A DNA stretch of 34,541 nt from Saprospiraceae bacterium (GCA_020630525.1 JAHDBF010000017.1:1-34541), one strand, 5' to 3'; positions 1 to 8,405 are shown, counted from the first letter of the stretch. Numbers and translations: made by a program. Notes: generated by a model from the sequence alone, not told the origin.

Positions 1-17
1 GCAAATAAACCCAATAA

Positions 18-47
18 TTGCCATTTCTTAGATTTTTAGTATCTTTA
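18..47 (+). promoter_or_regulatory. Bacteroidota-type promoter of the DUF6577/AbiEii module
   Basis: TTG at 18-20, a 19-base spacer, and TATCTTTA at 40-47 match the Bacteroidota -33/-7 pattern (TTG-N19/20-TAnnTTTG) except for the last base of the -7 box. Transcription would start near 54, only a few bases before the first codons of the conserved antitoxin-like domain. It therefore fits a short-leader mRNA beginning just ahead of that reading frame and argues against translation starting only at the ATG at 383. Confidence 0.5.
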
Positions 48-58
48 CAATAAAGACT

Positions 59-802
59 ATCGTATCAAGTAAGTTACATATAGATAAATTAAAGAAAGAA
101 TTCAAAAATCTAAATGAATTCACTACTAATGATATAATTAAATTCTACAATTCTATTGAACCGTCAATAAGGAGATCAACTATTGATTGGAGAATCTATC
201 ATCTTACACAAAACAATATCCTTCACAGACTGTCAAGAGGAAAATATTCCCTTTTCGCTTCGGACAGACAACTGTACATACCTGAGATCGATCGATCGAT
301 CAAGAAAATTTACTCAAATATCAAATCCCAATTACCATTTATAGATTTTATAGTTTGGCAAACAAAGTGGCTGAATGAATTTATGAGACATCAACCTGGA
401 AAGTTTATCACTGTCATTGAAGTGGAAAAAGAGCTAAAAGAATCTGTATTTCATATTTTACAAGCAAGTGGACAAAACGTTTTCTTAAGCCCGAATAAAG
501 AAATAATAGAAAACTATTTATACGGTGCGAAATATCCTATCATAGTTCAAAATTTAATTACTGAGGCTCCAATTCAAAAAATCAATAATTTAAAGACTGC
601 AACACTCGAAAAAATACTTGTAGATATTATTAGCGACTCAGATTTATTTTCCACTTTTCAAGGAAGAGAACTACATAATATTTATCAAAACGCATTTCAG
701 AACTACAAAATAAGTCTATCAAAAATGAAAAGATATGCTAAAAGAAGAAGTAAAATGGAAAATCTTAAAAGTATACTAAGCAAATCTAAGATACGGCATT
801 AA
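59..802 (+). CDS. DUF6577-family protein, probable AbiEi-like antitoxin (start codon uncertain)
   Basis: Likely the antitoxin/regulator partner of the AbiEii-type toxin 27 bases downstream. The frame is open from 32 to 802, but the first ATG is at 383. Upstream of it the frame encodes a helix-turn-helix-like segment with motifs STIDWRIYHL and LSRGKYSL, then WQTKWLNEFM running straight into HQPGKFITVIEVEKE. As far as I recall this continuous pattern characterises Bacteroidota DUF6577 proteins, so the real protein is about 245 residues and the ATG-initiated 139-residue form would be N-terminally truncated. No ATG, GTG or TTG occurs in frame before 383. I set the start at ATC 59 as a guess; ATA 50 and ATA 80 are alternatives, and a mutated start is possible. 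The C-terminus (TLEKILVDI, FQGRE, KMKRYAKRR) is intact. AbiEi antitoxins also have an N-terminal winged helix that represses their own promoter; that role is inferred here. Confidence 0.7.
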   Translation: MVSSKLHIDKLKKEFKNLNEFTTNDIIKFYNSIEPSIRRSTIDWRIYHLTQNNILHRLSRGKYSLFASDRQLYIPEIDRSIKKIYSNIKSQLPFIDFIVWQTKWLNEFMRHQPGKFITVIEVEKELKESVFHILQASGQNVFLSPNKEIIENYLYGAKYPIIVQNLITEAPIQKINNLKTATLEKILVDIISDSDLFSTFQGRELHNIYQNAFQNYKISLSKMKRYAKRRSKMENLKSILSKSKIRH

Positions 803-829
803 GTGTACAAAATTGCCAAAACATAGAAA

Positions 830-1900
830 ATGATAAAAGCAGAATCATATACAGAAAATTGGATTAAAAAAACCGCTAGTCAATATAAGTCGGATCCAAT
901 CCTTGTAGAAAAAGTAATATATGCCTTAACATTACTGGAAAGCTTAGCCACTAGTGAATTGAAATTTATATTCAAAGGAGGTACAGCACTAATGTTATTA
1001 CTTAAAGAACCAAAAAGATTTTCTATTGATATAGATATAATAATCACAAAGAAGACAGATGATTTACAATCCATTTTTGACAAAATAATTGAGGATTCAG
1101 TTTTTACAAAAGTTGAAAAAGACGAAAGAAAATCAAAGTCAACAATAGATAAAGAGCATTACAAATTTTTCTATAAAACAAAAACCAAATCTCTAGGCTT
1201 TGAGCAATATATTTTATTGGATATACTTTATGAAGATTCTCATTATGGAGAGAATATGATTGAGTTGGAAATCACATCTCCATTTACAAGTTCCGAAAAG
1301 GAAAACCATAAAGTCACAGTACCAAAGCCTGAATCAATACTAGGAGATAAAATGACGGCATTTGCACCAAAGACTACAGGTATTAAATATAAAATAGAAA
1401 AAGAAGTTGAAATAATAAAACAATTATTCGATGTTGGAAAACTATTTGATATAGTCGAGGATATTGAAATAGTTAGTTCCGTCTTTAATTTATTTGCAAA
1501 AACAGAGCTTGAATATCGGGGAAAGCAAGATCTAGAATCCAAAGATGTTCTCGAAGATATATTCGAAACTGCGTTGACTATATCAACAAGAGGAAAGAGT
1601 GGAGATGGAAACTTTGATGAATTACAAAAAGGCATCAAGAACATAAAAAACTATATATTTTCTGAAAATTTTCATATTGAAGCGGCAATGATTCCTGCCG
1701 CAAAAGCGGCATATCTCTCAGTACTTCTAAAAACGGATACAAAAGATTTTGATAGATTCACTAAACCAGACGAGATTGCAGAATGGATAATTGAACAACC
1801 ATTCGAAACAAGATTAAATAGACTAAAAAAATCAAATCCAGAAGCTTTCTATTATTGGTACAAAACATACAAATTATTGAATGAAAAAGCCAGCAGCTAA
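830..1900 (+). CDS. AbiEii/AbiGii-type nucleotidyltransferase, probable toxin
   Basis: A 356-residue nucleotidyltransferase-fold protein. The nucleotide-binding motif FKGGTAL lies at about 48-54, followed by RFSIDIDII (63-71). There S65, D67 and D69 give the S-x-D-x-D arrangement of the AbiEii/DUF1814 family. In characterised AbiE systems this protein is a GTP-dependent nucleotidyltransferase toxin that blocks growth and limits phage, counteracted by a separate antitoxin gene (type IV toxin-antitoxin). The gene lies 27 bases after the DUF6577 gene in the same direction, consistent with one transcript. The stop codon sits inside a large imperfect palindrome. Start ATG 830 is the natural choice, since the nucleotidyltransferase domain begins soon after. 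Family assignment is firm from the motifs; activity and target are inferred. Confidence 0.85.
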   Translation: MIKAESYTENWIKKTASQYKSDPILVEKVIYALTLLESLATSELKFIFKGGTALMLLLKEPKRFSIDIDIIITKKTDDLQSIFDKIIEDSVFTKVEKDERKSKSTIDKEHYKFFYKTKTKSLGFEQYILLDILYEDSHYGENMIELEITSPFTSSEKENHKVTVPKPESILGDKMTAFAPKTTGIKYKIEKEVEIIKQLFDVGKLFDIVEDIEIVSSVFNLFAKTELEYRGKQDLESKDVLEDIFETALTISTRGKSGDGNFDELQKGIKNIKNYIFSENFHIEAAMIPAAKAAYLSVLLKTDTKDFDRFTKPDEIAEWIIEQPFETRLNRLKKSNPEAFYYWYKTYKLLNEKASS

Positions 1901-1957
1901 CAAGCGATGGGACTGCATACCCTTCGGAATACGCAGCCTATCGCCGATCTGGTAGCT
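1895..1957. repeat. Long imperfect palindrome overlapping the AbiEii stop codon
   Basis: The inner stem pairs GCGAT (1904-1908) with ATCGC (1940-1944), continues with GG/CC pairs and CTGC (1913-1916) with GCAG (1933-1936), and ends in a CTTCGG-containing loop. Outer arms AGCTAAC (1895-1901) and GGTAGCT (1951-1957) flank it with unequal spacers of 2 and 6 bases. The GC content is far above the surroundings. There is no T-tract right after it, so it is not a classical Rho-independent terminator. The layout of nested arms with an unpaired base and unequal spacers resembles a folded recombination site (integron attC-like) or a dispersed palindromic repeat, but it does not satisfy the attC core consensus. 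Function unknown. Confidence 0.55.
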
Positions 1958-2068
1958 TCATGTATAAAACCAAAAAGTATACAAGATTTGAGATTTTGTA
2001 TAAAGTACAAAAACACCACATTAATATATTTGTCTCAATATTAAATTTAATAACTAAGAAAATTGAAA

Positions 2069-2803
2069 ATGGCAGACAACACGATCTTTGTTACGCTGAA
2101 TGGAACCTTTAAAAATGAAGAAAAGTGTAGAGCAGCAATGGAGACAATAGTTAAGGATGCACATGCTGCAAATGGTGTCAATTCTCATTTTTGGTTCAGA
2201 AGTAAAGATGGTAAATCTTTGTTTGTACTTGAACAATATGAACACAATAAGGCCTTAAGTCAAGCGATAAGAAGATTCACAACTGCTAGAATATCATTTT
2301 TTAGATCTATTGAAGTGATTGGTATATCAATTTATGGAAATATTTCTATAGGTAACAAATTGATGTTTGCTGCGCTTAGACCGAAAAATATGGATTACTA
2401 CGGAGGTTATTCTAAGCATGTAGCTAAGACTAAAGAACCTGGAATTAAAAACTTTGAAAGGAGTAGAATTTTGGTTGCCTTGAATGCAAAGATTATAGAT
2501 GAAGAAAAGTGTAAAAAAGCAATGGAAGGAATAATTGAAGGTGCATACGCTGAATCAGGCACTAAAACTCATTTTTGGTGCAGGAGTAAAGATGGTAAAT
2601 CTTTATTTGTACTTGAACAGTATGAAGATGAGGAGGCACTAACAGAACATATTAAGGTGGATCTACCTTCGAGAACTGCCTTTTTTGAATCGATTGAGGT
2701 AATTGATGTTTCTGTCTATGGGAATGTGTCTGATCAAACTAAGGAGATTTTTATCCCATTAAATCCTATGTATATGAATTACTATGGAGGTTATTCGAAG
2801 TAA
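2069..2803 (+). CDS. Tandemly duplicated ABM-like (dimeric alpha-beta barrel) domain protein
   Basis: A 244-residue protein made of two copies of one domain (about 5-116 and 132-244). Each has an E-x-C-K/R-x-A-M helix, the block SKDGKSLFVLEQYE and the end block YYGGYSK. The size, the HFW segment and the LFVLEQYE strand recall small quinol monooxygenase/ABM ferredoxin-like domains, which normally pair as dimers; the duplication would supply both halves in one chain. The copies are offset by exactly 384 bases without net indels, and 55 of 59 bases agree in the most similar stretch. No signal peptide or membrane segment is seen. The start is ATG 2069; a TTG two codons earlier is less likely. A possible -7 box TATATTTG lies at 2025-2032 without a clear -33 element. 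No catalytic function can be assigned. Confidence 0.7.
   Translation: MADNTIFVTLNGTFKNEEKCRAAMETIVKDAHAANGVNSHFWFRSKDGKSLFVLEQYEHNKALSQAIRRFTTARISFFRSIEVIGISIYGNISIGNKLMFAALRPKNMDYYGGYSKHVAKTKEPGIKNFERSRILVALNAKIIDEEKCKKAMEGIIEGAYAESGTKTHFWCRSKDGKSLFVLEQYEDEEALTEHIKVDLPSRTAFFESIEVIDVSVYGNVSDQTKEIFIPLNPMYMNYYGGYSK
2184..2626 (+). repeat. Two copies of a 384-base intragenic direct repeat (most conserved part)
   Basis: Bases 2184-2242 and 2568-2626 differ at only 4 of 59 positions. The 20-base word AGTAAAGATGGTAAATCTTT is identical at 2201-2220 and 2585-2604. The repeat unit is 384 bases (128 codons). Similarity is patchy elsewhere, so this segment is either under strong constraint or was homogenised by gene conversion. 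Confidence 0.8.
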
Positions 2804-2821
2804 AAATTTAATACTATATGG

Positions 2822-2860
2822 CAAGCACTTGTAAAAGTGCGACATTAGTAGCTTGTTTTT
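2822..2860 (+). terminator. Probable Rho-independent terminator after the duplicated-domain gene
   Basis: Two overlapping hairpins are possible: GCACTT-GTAA-AAGTGC (2825-2840), and an outer CAAGC (2822-2826) with GCTTG (2851-2855). The outer one runs directly into a T-rich tail from 2854. It lies 19 bases after the stop at 2803. Confidence 0.55.
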
Positions 2861-2950
2861 ATTGACAGATATAGGTTGGCTTCTTTATAAAAGGATATCT
2901 AAAATTCTTACCTTAAATCAATTAGAATATTTATATAGCTAATACAATTA

Positions 2951-3742
2951 CTACACTTTTCCATACTTAAAATCTTCATCGAGTACACCTAGACCAAATA
3001 ATGCATAATCATAAACTGCTGGATCATTGGGTCGTAATTTTGAAAGCAGTTGTGTAATCTCTGTCACTGTTTTCCAATCCGATTGTTTTCTTTCTGTTAT
3101 TCCTAATCGCATGGCTACTCTGTGGACATGCACATCTAAGGGAATATGCAATTCAGAACAAGGTACTTCATTCCACAAACCAAAGTCAACGCCATTGTCG
3201 TTGGGTCTAACCATCCACCTCAAAAACATATTTAGTCGTTTACATGATGATTTTCTTGCTGGCGTTGCAATGTGTTTTTTTGTCCTTTGTGGAAATTCTG
3301 GTATTGAAAAAAAGTGATTGTGGAAATTAGTCAGTGACAATTCCATCGAAAAAGTATCCTTTTTCTGGTCGATAATAAAGGCTTTTTCAAGCGATTCGTT
3401 TTTCTTATAGTACTGTTGTAACCACGCTAAAAAATAGAGTGTATCTATTGACTGGAAAGTCCGATGTTTAAAGTTTAAAAATTTTGCTCTATGCTTTTCT
3501 TTATGAGAAACGATAAAATCATATGGTGATTCTCCCATCAGGGAAAATAATTCTTTGGCTTTATTGATAATTGTTTTGCGTTGTCCCCAAGAGAATATAG
3601 CTGTCCAAAAGGCAGTAATTTCTATATCTTGCAATGTAGCATAACTGTGCGGAATCGATATTGGATCTGTATCAATAAAGCTAGGATTGGCATACAAATC
3701 CACTTTAGAGTCAAGGAATTTTTTTAATGACTCTTGATTCAT
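2951..3742 (-). CDS. TIGR02757 (DUF2400) family protein, HhH-GPD glycosylase-like
   Basis: A 263-residue protein of the DUF2400/TIGR02757 family, widespread in Bacteroidota and of unknown function. The segment IPLDVHVHRVAMRLG (200-214) closely resembles the VDTHIFRV motif of endonuclease III, in which the Asp is catalytic; Asp203 would be its counterpart. Upstream, KSSCKRLNMFLRWM (164-177) takes the place of the helix-hairpin-helix and catalytic-Lys segment, but the usual LPGVG hairpin is not recognisable. No C-terminal iron-sulfur cysteine cluster is present. A DNA-related role is inference. The gene starts at ATG 3742, 13 bases after the infB stop codon, and is probably the last cistron of the rimP-nusA-infB transcript. 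Confidence 0.85.
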   Translation of the reverse strand: MNQESLKKFLDSKVDLYANPSFIDTDPISIPHSYATLQDIEITAFWTAIFSWGQRKTIINKAKELFSLMGESPYDFIVSHKEKHRAKFLNFKHRTFQSIDTLYFLAWLQQYYKKNESLEKAFIIDQKKDTFSMELSLTNFHNHFFSIPEFPQRTKKHIATPARKSSCKRLNMFLRWMVRPNDNGVDFGLWNEVPCSELHIPLDVHVHRVAMRLGITERKQSDWKTVTEITQLLSKLRPNDPAVYDYALFGLGVLDEDFKYGKV

Positions 3743-3755
3743 TTATCTACTAATC

Positions 3756-6647
3756 TTAATCTGCTAACTTTTGCTTAGTCTCGATGATCTCGTAACCTTC
3801 AATGATGTCACCAATCTTGATGTCGTTGTAATTTTTGACAGTCAGACCACATTCCATACCTTTTTTCACTTCTTTAGCATCGTCTTTAAAACGCTTAAGC
3901 GATGAAAGTTCGCCTTCAACACCTTCTTTAATAGGATAAACAACGATTCCGTTTCTGATAACACGGATTTTGGTATTTCTTGTAATGGTTCCGTCTTTAA
4001 CAAAACAACCAGCAATTGTTCCAATTTTACTGATTTTGTACACTTCTCTTACTTCAACTTCAGTGACAACCTTCTCTTCTTTAATGGTATCTAACATACC
4101 CTCGATAGCGAGTTTGATTTCGTCAATGGCTTGATAGATAATTGAGTAAGACTTGATTTGAACACCTTCTTTTTCTGCTAGAGTTCTAGCAGCGGCAGAA
4201 GGCCTTACTTGGAAACCTATGATTATTGCATCAGAAGCCGAAGCCAATAGGATATCCGATTCTGCAATCTGTCCAACTGCTTTGTGGATTACATTAACTT
4301 GAACAGTTTCTTGAGATAATTTGATTAATGAATCTGAAAGTGCTTCTACTGATCCATCAACATCCCCTTTAACGATTAAGTTAAGTTCTTTAAATGTACC
4401 TAAAGAAAGTCTTCTTCCGATCTCATCTAAGCTAATTCTCTTAGCAGCTCTATTGGTTTGTTCCCTAGAGATTTGTGCACGTTTTTGAGCTAATGCTTTG
4501 GATTCTTGTTCAGATTCTAAGGCTTTAACTTTTTCCCCTGCTTGCGGTGCGCCATTCATACCCAATACTAATACTGGAACAGATGGACCTGCTTTTTTTA
4601 CTCTTTTTCCACGCTCATTAAACATGGCTTTTACTTTACCATGATGCGCTCCAGCTACGATAGGGTCTCCAACACTCAATGTTCCGTTTTGGACTAAAAT
4701 TTTGGTTAGGTAACCTCTACCTTTATCTAAGGAAGCTTCTATTACTGCGCCTACTGCTAATCTTGAAGGATTGGCTTTTAGGTCTAGAAGTTCAGCTTCT
4801 AAAATTATTTTTTCTAGCAACTGGTCGATATTTGTACCAGCTTTTGCAGATATATCTTGTGATTGGAATTTACCTCCCCATTCCTCAATTAAGAGATTCA
4901 TTTCGGATAAACCTTGTTTGATTCTTGTTGGGTCTGCTCCGTCTTTATCAATCTTGTTAATTGCAAATACGATTGGTACACCTGCTGCTTGCGCGTGGCT
5001 AATTGCTTCTTTTGTTTGAGGCATTATCTTGTCATCGGCAGCGATTATTACCACAACAATATCTGTAACCTTGGCTCCTCTGGCTCTCATGGCAGTAAAG
5101 GCTTCGTGACCTGGTGTATCTAAAAAGGTAACTCGCTTGCCATTGACTTCTACTTCGTAAGCACCAATGTGTTGAGTGATACCACCAGCTTCTCCTTCGG
5201 CTACTGTTGCTTTTCTAATATAATCCAATAGGGAAGTCTTACCATGATCCACGTGACCCATTACGGTAACGATCGGTGCTCTAGGTAATAAATCTGCTGG
5301 ATCGTCTGCTATTTCTTCTTCTTCAGATTCTTGATCAGAGACATTTATAAATTCAACTTCGTGATCAAATTCTCCTGCAACAAGCTCAATAATTTCTGCG
5401 TCCAATCTTTGGTTTATCGAAACGATAACTCCAAGATTCATACACTTAGTGATTACCTCCGTAACGCTAACATTCATTAAACTAGCCAATTCGGAAACAG
5501 AGATAAACTCAGTTAATTTTAATGTTGTTTCAACATTTTCTAACTGTTTAGTTTCTTCTTTTTCTCTTTTATCAGCTCTATTGTCTCTACGTATTTTTTG
5601 TCGCTTGTTTTTCCCGCCGCCAGACATACGTGCCATGGTAGCTTTGATTTTAGCTTCGATTTCTTTTTTAGAAACGATTTTTACTTCATCAGTTGGTTTG
5701 CCGCCTTTAGCTGGTTTTTGTCTTTGGTTAGGTCTACTGGACTGTGCCGTAATCTTTTTACGTGTTCTTTTTCTTTTATTTCCTTGATTAGGGCCACCTT
5801 GTCCAGGCGTTGCAGTTTTAGCTGCTGCTGGTTTAGGTTTTTTCTCAAATTTCTTGGTATCAATTTTACCTAGAATTTTAAGTCCTTGTAGTTGTGGTGC
5901 CTTTATTTTAGTTAACTCTTCTGGTTTGATTGGAGCTAATTCCCCAGAATTTTTATCTTTTTTAGAAGTAGAAGTACTTGCATTTGGTTTTTCTTCTTCA
6001 GAATTATCAGGAGATGTTTTGTGTTTTTTGGTTTTATTGACTTCTTTTTTGTCCTTAGATGCCGTTTTTTTGTTTTGTTTTTCTTTTATATTATCGGAAT
6101 CTGACTTTTTAGCTTCTGTTTCGGACGCTTTTTCCTCTTTAGTTTTGGATTTTTTCTTAGGTTTCTTTTTATCTAAATCAATTTTACCAACCACTTTTAC
6201 ACTTGGTAATTCTTCTTTTTTTCTAAATACTTCTTCTTTTGATTTTTCAATTATAACCTCCTCATCTTTTACAGGTTCAGGGGTAGGTTCTGGTGTCTTT
6301 TCTGGTTCGGCTATTTTTTCTGGTTCTACTGCTACTGGTTCAGGAGCAACAGGTGCTGGTGCAGGCGGTGCAGGTGGTGGTGGCGGCGGAGGTGGAGGAA
6401 CTGGTTCAGCTTTTACTACTGGTGTAGGATCTTCCGTTTTGACACGACTACCTATGATAAGCTGATCTGCTTTTTCCTTAATGGACATAGAGTTACTAAA
6501 CTCCTTTAACAGTTCAGAGTACATATCATCCGTGACTTTTGAAGTAGGTTTATTATCTATTTCAAAACCATTATTGTTGAGGAATTCAACAATCGTTGAA
6601 GTTCCTACATTAAGTTCTTTCGCTATTTTAACAAGACGACCTGCCAT
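3756..6647 (-). CDS. infB: Translation initiation factor IF-2
   Basis: A GTPase that brings initiator fMet-tRNA to the 30S subunit and promotes subunit joining. The 963 residues contain an IF2_N module at 1-50 ([11 protein letters not shown]), a long low-complexity linker to about 370, a second IF2_N module at about 375-430, the G domain with GHVDHGKT at 464-471, DTPGHEAF and NKID, then domains II-IV to the C-terminus. The roughly 460-residue N-terminal part is rich in Lys, Glu and Pro, typical of Bacteroidota IF-2, and includes nine consecutive prolines (84-92). A string of PEP/PTP repeats follows. It lies 50 bases after nusA in the same operon, the classical arrangement. Start ATG 6647 matches the conserved N-terminus. 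Confidence 0.98.
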   Translation of the reverse strand: MAGRLVKIAKELNVGTSTIVEFLNNNGFEIDNKPTSKVTDDMYSELLKEFSNSMSIKEKADQLIIGSRVKTEDPTPVVKAEPVPPPPPPPPPAPPAPAPVAPEPVAVEPEKIAEPEKTPEPTPEPVKDEEVIIEKSKEEVFRKKEELPSVKVVGKIDLDKKKPKKKSKTKEEKASETEAKKSDSDNIKEKQNKKTASKDKKEVNKTKKHKTSPDNSEEEKPNASTSTSKKDKNSGELAPIKPEELTKIKAPQLQGLKILGKIDTKKFEKKPKPAAAKTATPGQGGPNQGNKRKRTRKKITAQSSRPNQRQKPAKGGKPTDEVKIVSKKEIEAKIKATMARMSGGGKNKRQKIRRDNRADKREKEETKQLENVETTLKLTEFISVSELASLMNVSVTEVITKCMNLGVIVSINQRLDAEIIELVAGEFDHEVEFINVSDQESEEEEIADDPADLLPRAPIVTVMGHVDHGKTSLLDYIRKATVAEGEAGGITQHIGAYEVEVNGKRVTFLDTPGHEAFTAMRARGAKVTDIVVVIIAADDKIMPQTKEAISHAQAAGVPIVFAINKIDKDGADPTRIKQGLSEMNLLIEEWGGKFQSQDISAKAGTNIDQLLEKIILEAELLDLKANPSRLAVGAVIEASLDKGRGYLTKILVQNGTLSVGDPIVAGAHHGKVKAMFNERGKRVKKAGPSVPVLVLGMNGAPQAGEKVKALESEQESKALAQKRAQISREQTNRAAKRISLDEIGRRLSLGTFKELNLIVKGDVDGSVEALSDSLIKLSQETVQVNVIHKAVGQIAESDILLASASDAIIIGFQVRPSAAARTLAEKEGVQIKSYSIIYQAIDEIKLAIEGMLDTIKEEKVVTEVEVREVYKISKIGTIAGCFVKDGTITRNTKIRVIRNGIVVYPIKEGVEGELSSLKRFKDDAKEVKKGMECGLTVKNYNDIKIGDIIEGYEIIETKQKLAD

Positions 6648-6670
6648 TTAATATTTTATGCCTACAATAA

Positions 6671-6680
6671 TGAGCGCTCA
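6671..6680. repeat. Perfect 10-bp palindrome between nusA and infB
   Basis: TGAGCGCTCA is perfectly self-complementary and is the only GC-rich word in the 50-base nusA-infB gap. It has no loop and no following T-tract, so it is not a terminator. It could be a protein-binding or processing site, or chance. Confidence 0.3.
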
Positions 6681-6697
6681 AAGGTATTTAAAATTAA

Positions 6698-7936
6698 CTA
6701 ATCTTCTTCAAATTCCGAAGCTAGAATCTTTAGAACCTCTTTAATAGTTTCTTCTTCTAGATCTGTTCTTCGCGTTAATTCGTTAATATCTAAATCTAAT
6801 ACACTTCTCGCAGTATCGCAACCGATTCCTTTCAGTTGATCGATAATCCAAGTATCTATTTCATCTGTAAATTCATCTAAATCTACATCTTCCAGGTTTG
6901 GATCATCGTCATCTCTGTAGACATCGATCTCATAACCTGTCAGTTTACTTGCTAATTTAATATTAGAGCCACCTTTACCAATCGCTAGAGAAACTTGGTC
7001 TGCTTTTAAAAACACAGCAGCAGTCATTTTCTCATTATCTAAGTTAATCCTAGATACTTTCGCTGGGGTAAGTGATCTCTGAATAAAAAGTGTAATATTG
7101 TTAGTAAAGTTAACAATATCAATGTTTTCATTCTTTAATTCTCTCACAATACCGTGGATTCTTGAGCCTTTCATCCCTACACATGCGCCTACTGGGTCAA
7201 TTCTATCGTCGTAAGACTCTACAGCTACTTTGGCTCTTTCTCCTGGTATTCTAACTATTTTTTTAATCTCAATTAATCCATCTTCTATTTCTGGAACTTC
7301 TTGTTCCATTAATTTTGCCAAGAATCTAGAATCTGTTCTAGAAATGATGACAACAGGATTGTTGTTTTTCATTTCTACTTTTTTGATAACAGATCTTACC
7401 ATATCACCCTTTCTAAAATAATCACCTTTGATCATTTCGTTTCTCGGTAGTATAAGTTCGTTTCCTGTTGTATCATCAAGGATTAGTAATTCTCTTTTTA
7501 ATACTTGGTGGATTTCTCCTAGTACGATTTCTCCTTCTCTATCGTGATATCTCTTGAATACTTCGTCTTTTTCTAATTCTAATATTCTAGATATCAGCGT
7601 TTGTCTGGCAGCCATGATAGACCTTCTACCAAACTCTTCAACATCTAATTGCTCATAACATTCTTCTCCAATTTCGTAATCTTCATCAATAGATTGTGCT
7701 TCTGATATAGATATTTGACTTCTTTCGTCCATTACTTCACCGTCTGGTACGATTTCTCTTACTCTCCAAAGTTCGAGGTCACCGCTGGTTGTATTGACAA
7801 TTACATCAAAGTTATCATCAGAACCATATTTCTTTCTGATTAAAGTTCTAAAAACATCTTCAAGAACCCTAACCATAGTTGGTCGGTCAATATTCTTACC
7901 TGCTTTAAACTCCGAAAATGATTCTACTAATTTCAC
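6698..7936 (-). CDS. nusA: Transcription termination/antitermination factor NusA
   Basis: An RNA polymerase-associated factor controlling pausing, termination and antitermination. The 412 residues show the N-terminal RNAP-binding domain (about 1-125), an S1 domain (about 130-200; GEIVLGEIHQV), and tandem KH domains with the signatures DPVGACVGMKGSRI and SLAIGKGGSNIKLAS. A short acidic C-terminal segment (about 345-412) ends in EEFEED. The E. coli-type repeats AR1/AR2 are reduced to one acidic helical stretch (IDQLKGIGCDTARSVLDLDI). The start is GTG (7936-7934), 10 bases after the rimP stop codon, which suggests translational coupling. Confidence 0.97.
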   Translation of the reverse strand: MKLVESFSEFKAGKNIDRPTMVRVLEDVFRTLIRKKYGSDDNFDVIVNTTSGDLELWRVREIVPDGEVMDERSQISISEAQSIDEDYEIGEECYEQLDVEEFGRRSIMAARQTLISRILELEKDEVFKRYHDREGEIVLGEIHQVLKRELLILDDTTGNELILPRNEMIKGDYFRKGDMVRSVIKKVEMKNNNPVVIISRTDSRFLAKLMEQEVPEIEDGLIEIKKIVRIPGERAKVAVESYDDRIDPVGACVGMKGSRIHGIVRELKNENIDIVNFTNNITLFIQRSLTPAKVSRINLDNEKMTAAVFLKADQVSLAIGKGGSNIKLASKLTGYEIDVYRDDDDPNLEDVDLDEFTDEIDTWIIDQLKGIGCDTARSVLDLDINELTRRTDLEEETIKEVLKILASEFEED

Positions 7937-7946
7937 TTTTCAATTA

Positions 7947-8393
7947 TTAAAATGCTAATAAAACATATGATTTATCAATATCCTGAAACAAAATGTGGTG
8001 TGTTGTTACTTCTTTTTTCTTTTTTACTTCAATTTCCAACGTTTCTCCATCAAGATTTTTAAACAAGCCTTCTATTTCAGAACTATCTTTCAAAATTATT
8101 TTTAAACTTCTTCCTACGTGTTTTGGGTATTGTCTAAATATTTTAAGTGGTTTAGTAGCTCCTGGAGATGAAACATCCAATTTGTATTTCTCACCTAGCA
8201 TCAGTGATTCATCTAGAAATTCTTCGACTTTTCGACTAATTCTTCTACATTTTCCAAAGTCTACACCATTGTCACCATCTATAAAAATCTCCAGCTTTTT
8301 ATCTTCAAGAATCACCTCTAACACAAAGGTATCCAAGAACTCTTCTTCTTTCAGAATTGATGATAATAAAGCTTTTATTTTTTCTACACCCAC
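7947..8393 (-). CDS. rimP: Ribosome maturation factor RimP
   Basis: A 148-residue protein needed for 30S subunit maturation. The conserved blocks DVSSPGATKPLK and GDNGVDFGKCRRISRKVEEFLD identify the family, followed by a C-terminal SH3-like domain. It is the first gene of the operon with nusA and infB, as in most bacteria. The start is GTG at 8393-8391. The leader, from a start site near 8442, is only about 50 bases long and contains a strong hairpin. Confidence 0.95.
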   Translation of the reverse strand: MGVEKIKALLSSILKEEEFLDTFVLEVILEDKKLEIFIDGDNGVDFGKCRRISRKVEEFLDESLMLGEKYKLDVSSPGATKPLKIFRQYPKHVGRSLKIILKDSSEIEGLFKNLDGETLEIEVKKKKEVTTHHILFQDIDKSYVLLAF

Positions 8394-8405
8394 TATGTAT
8401 ATAAT

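Noticed and set aside
1994-2032. Full promoter upstream of the duplicated-domain gene (TTTTG and TATATTTG)
   Set aside because: The two boxes are 26 bases apart, too far for the 19-20 base spacing seen at the other promoters; only the -7 box is mentioned.
2063-2068. TTG start two codons before the ATG of the duplicated-domain gene
   Set aside because: The ATG at 2069 is adjacent and standard; nothing favours the TTG.
5854-6465. A 203-codon plus-strand open frame antisense to infB
   Set aside because: Its Gly/Ser/Phe-rich sequence is the mirror of the low-complexity Pro/Lys/Glu-rich IF-2 linker; a shadow of infB.
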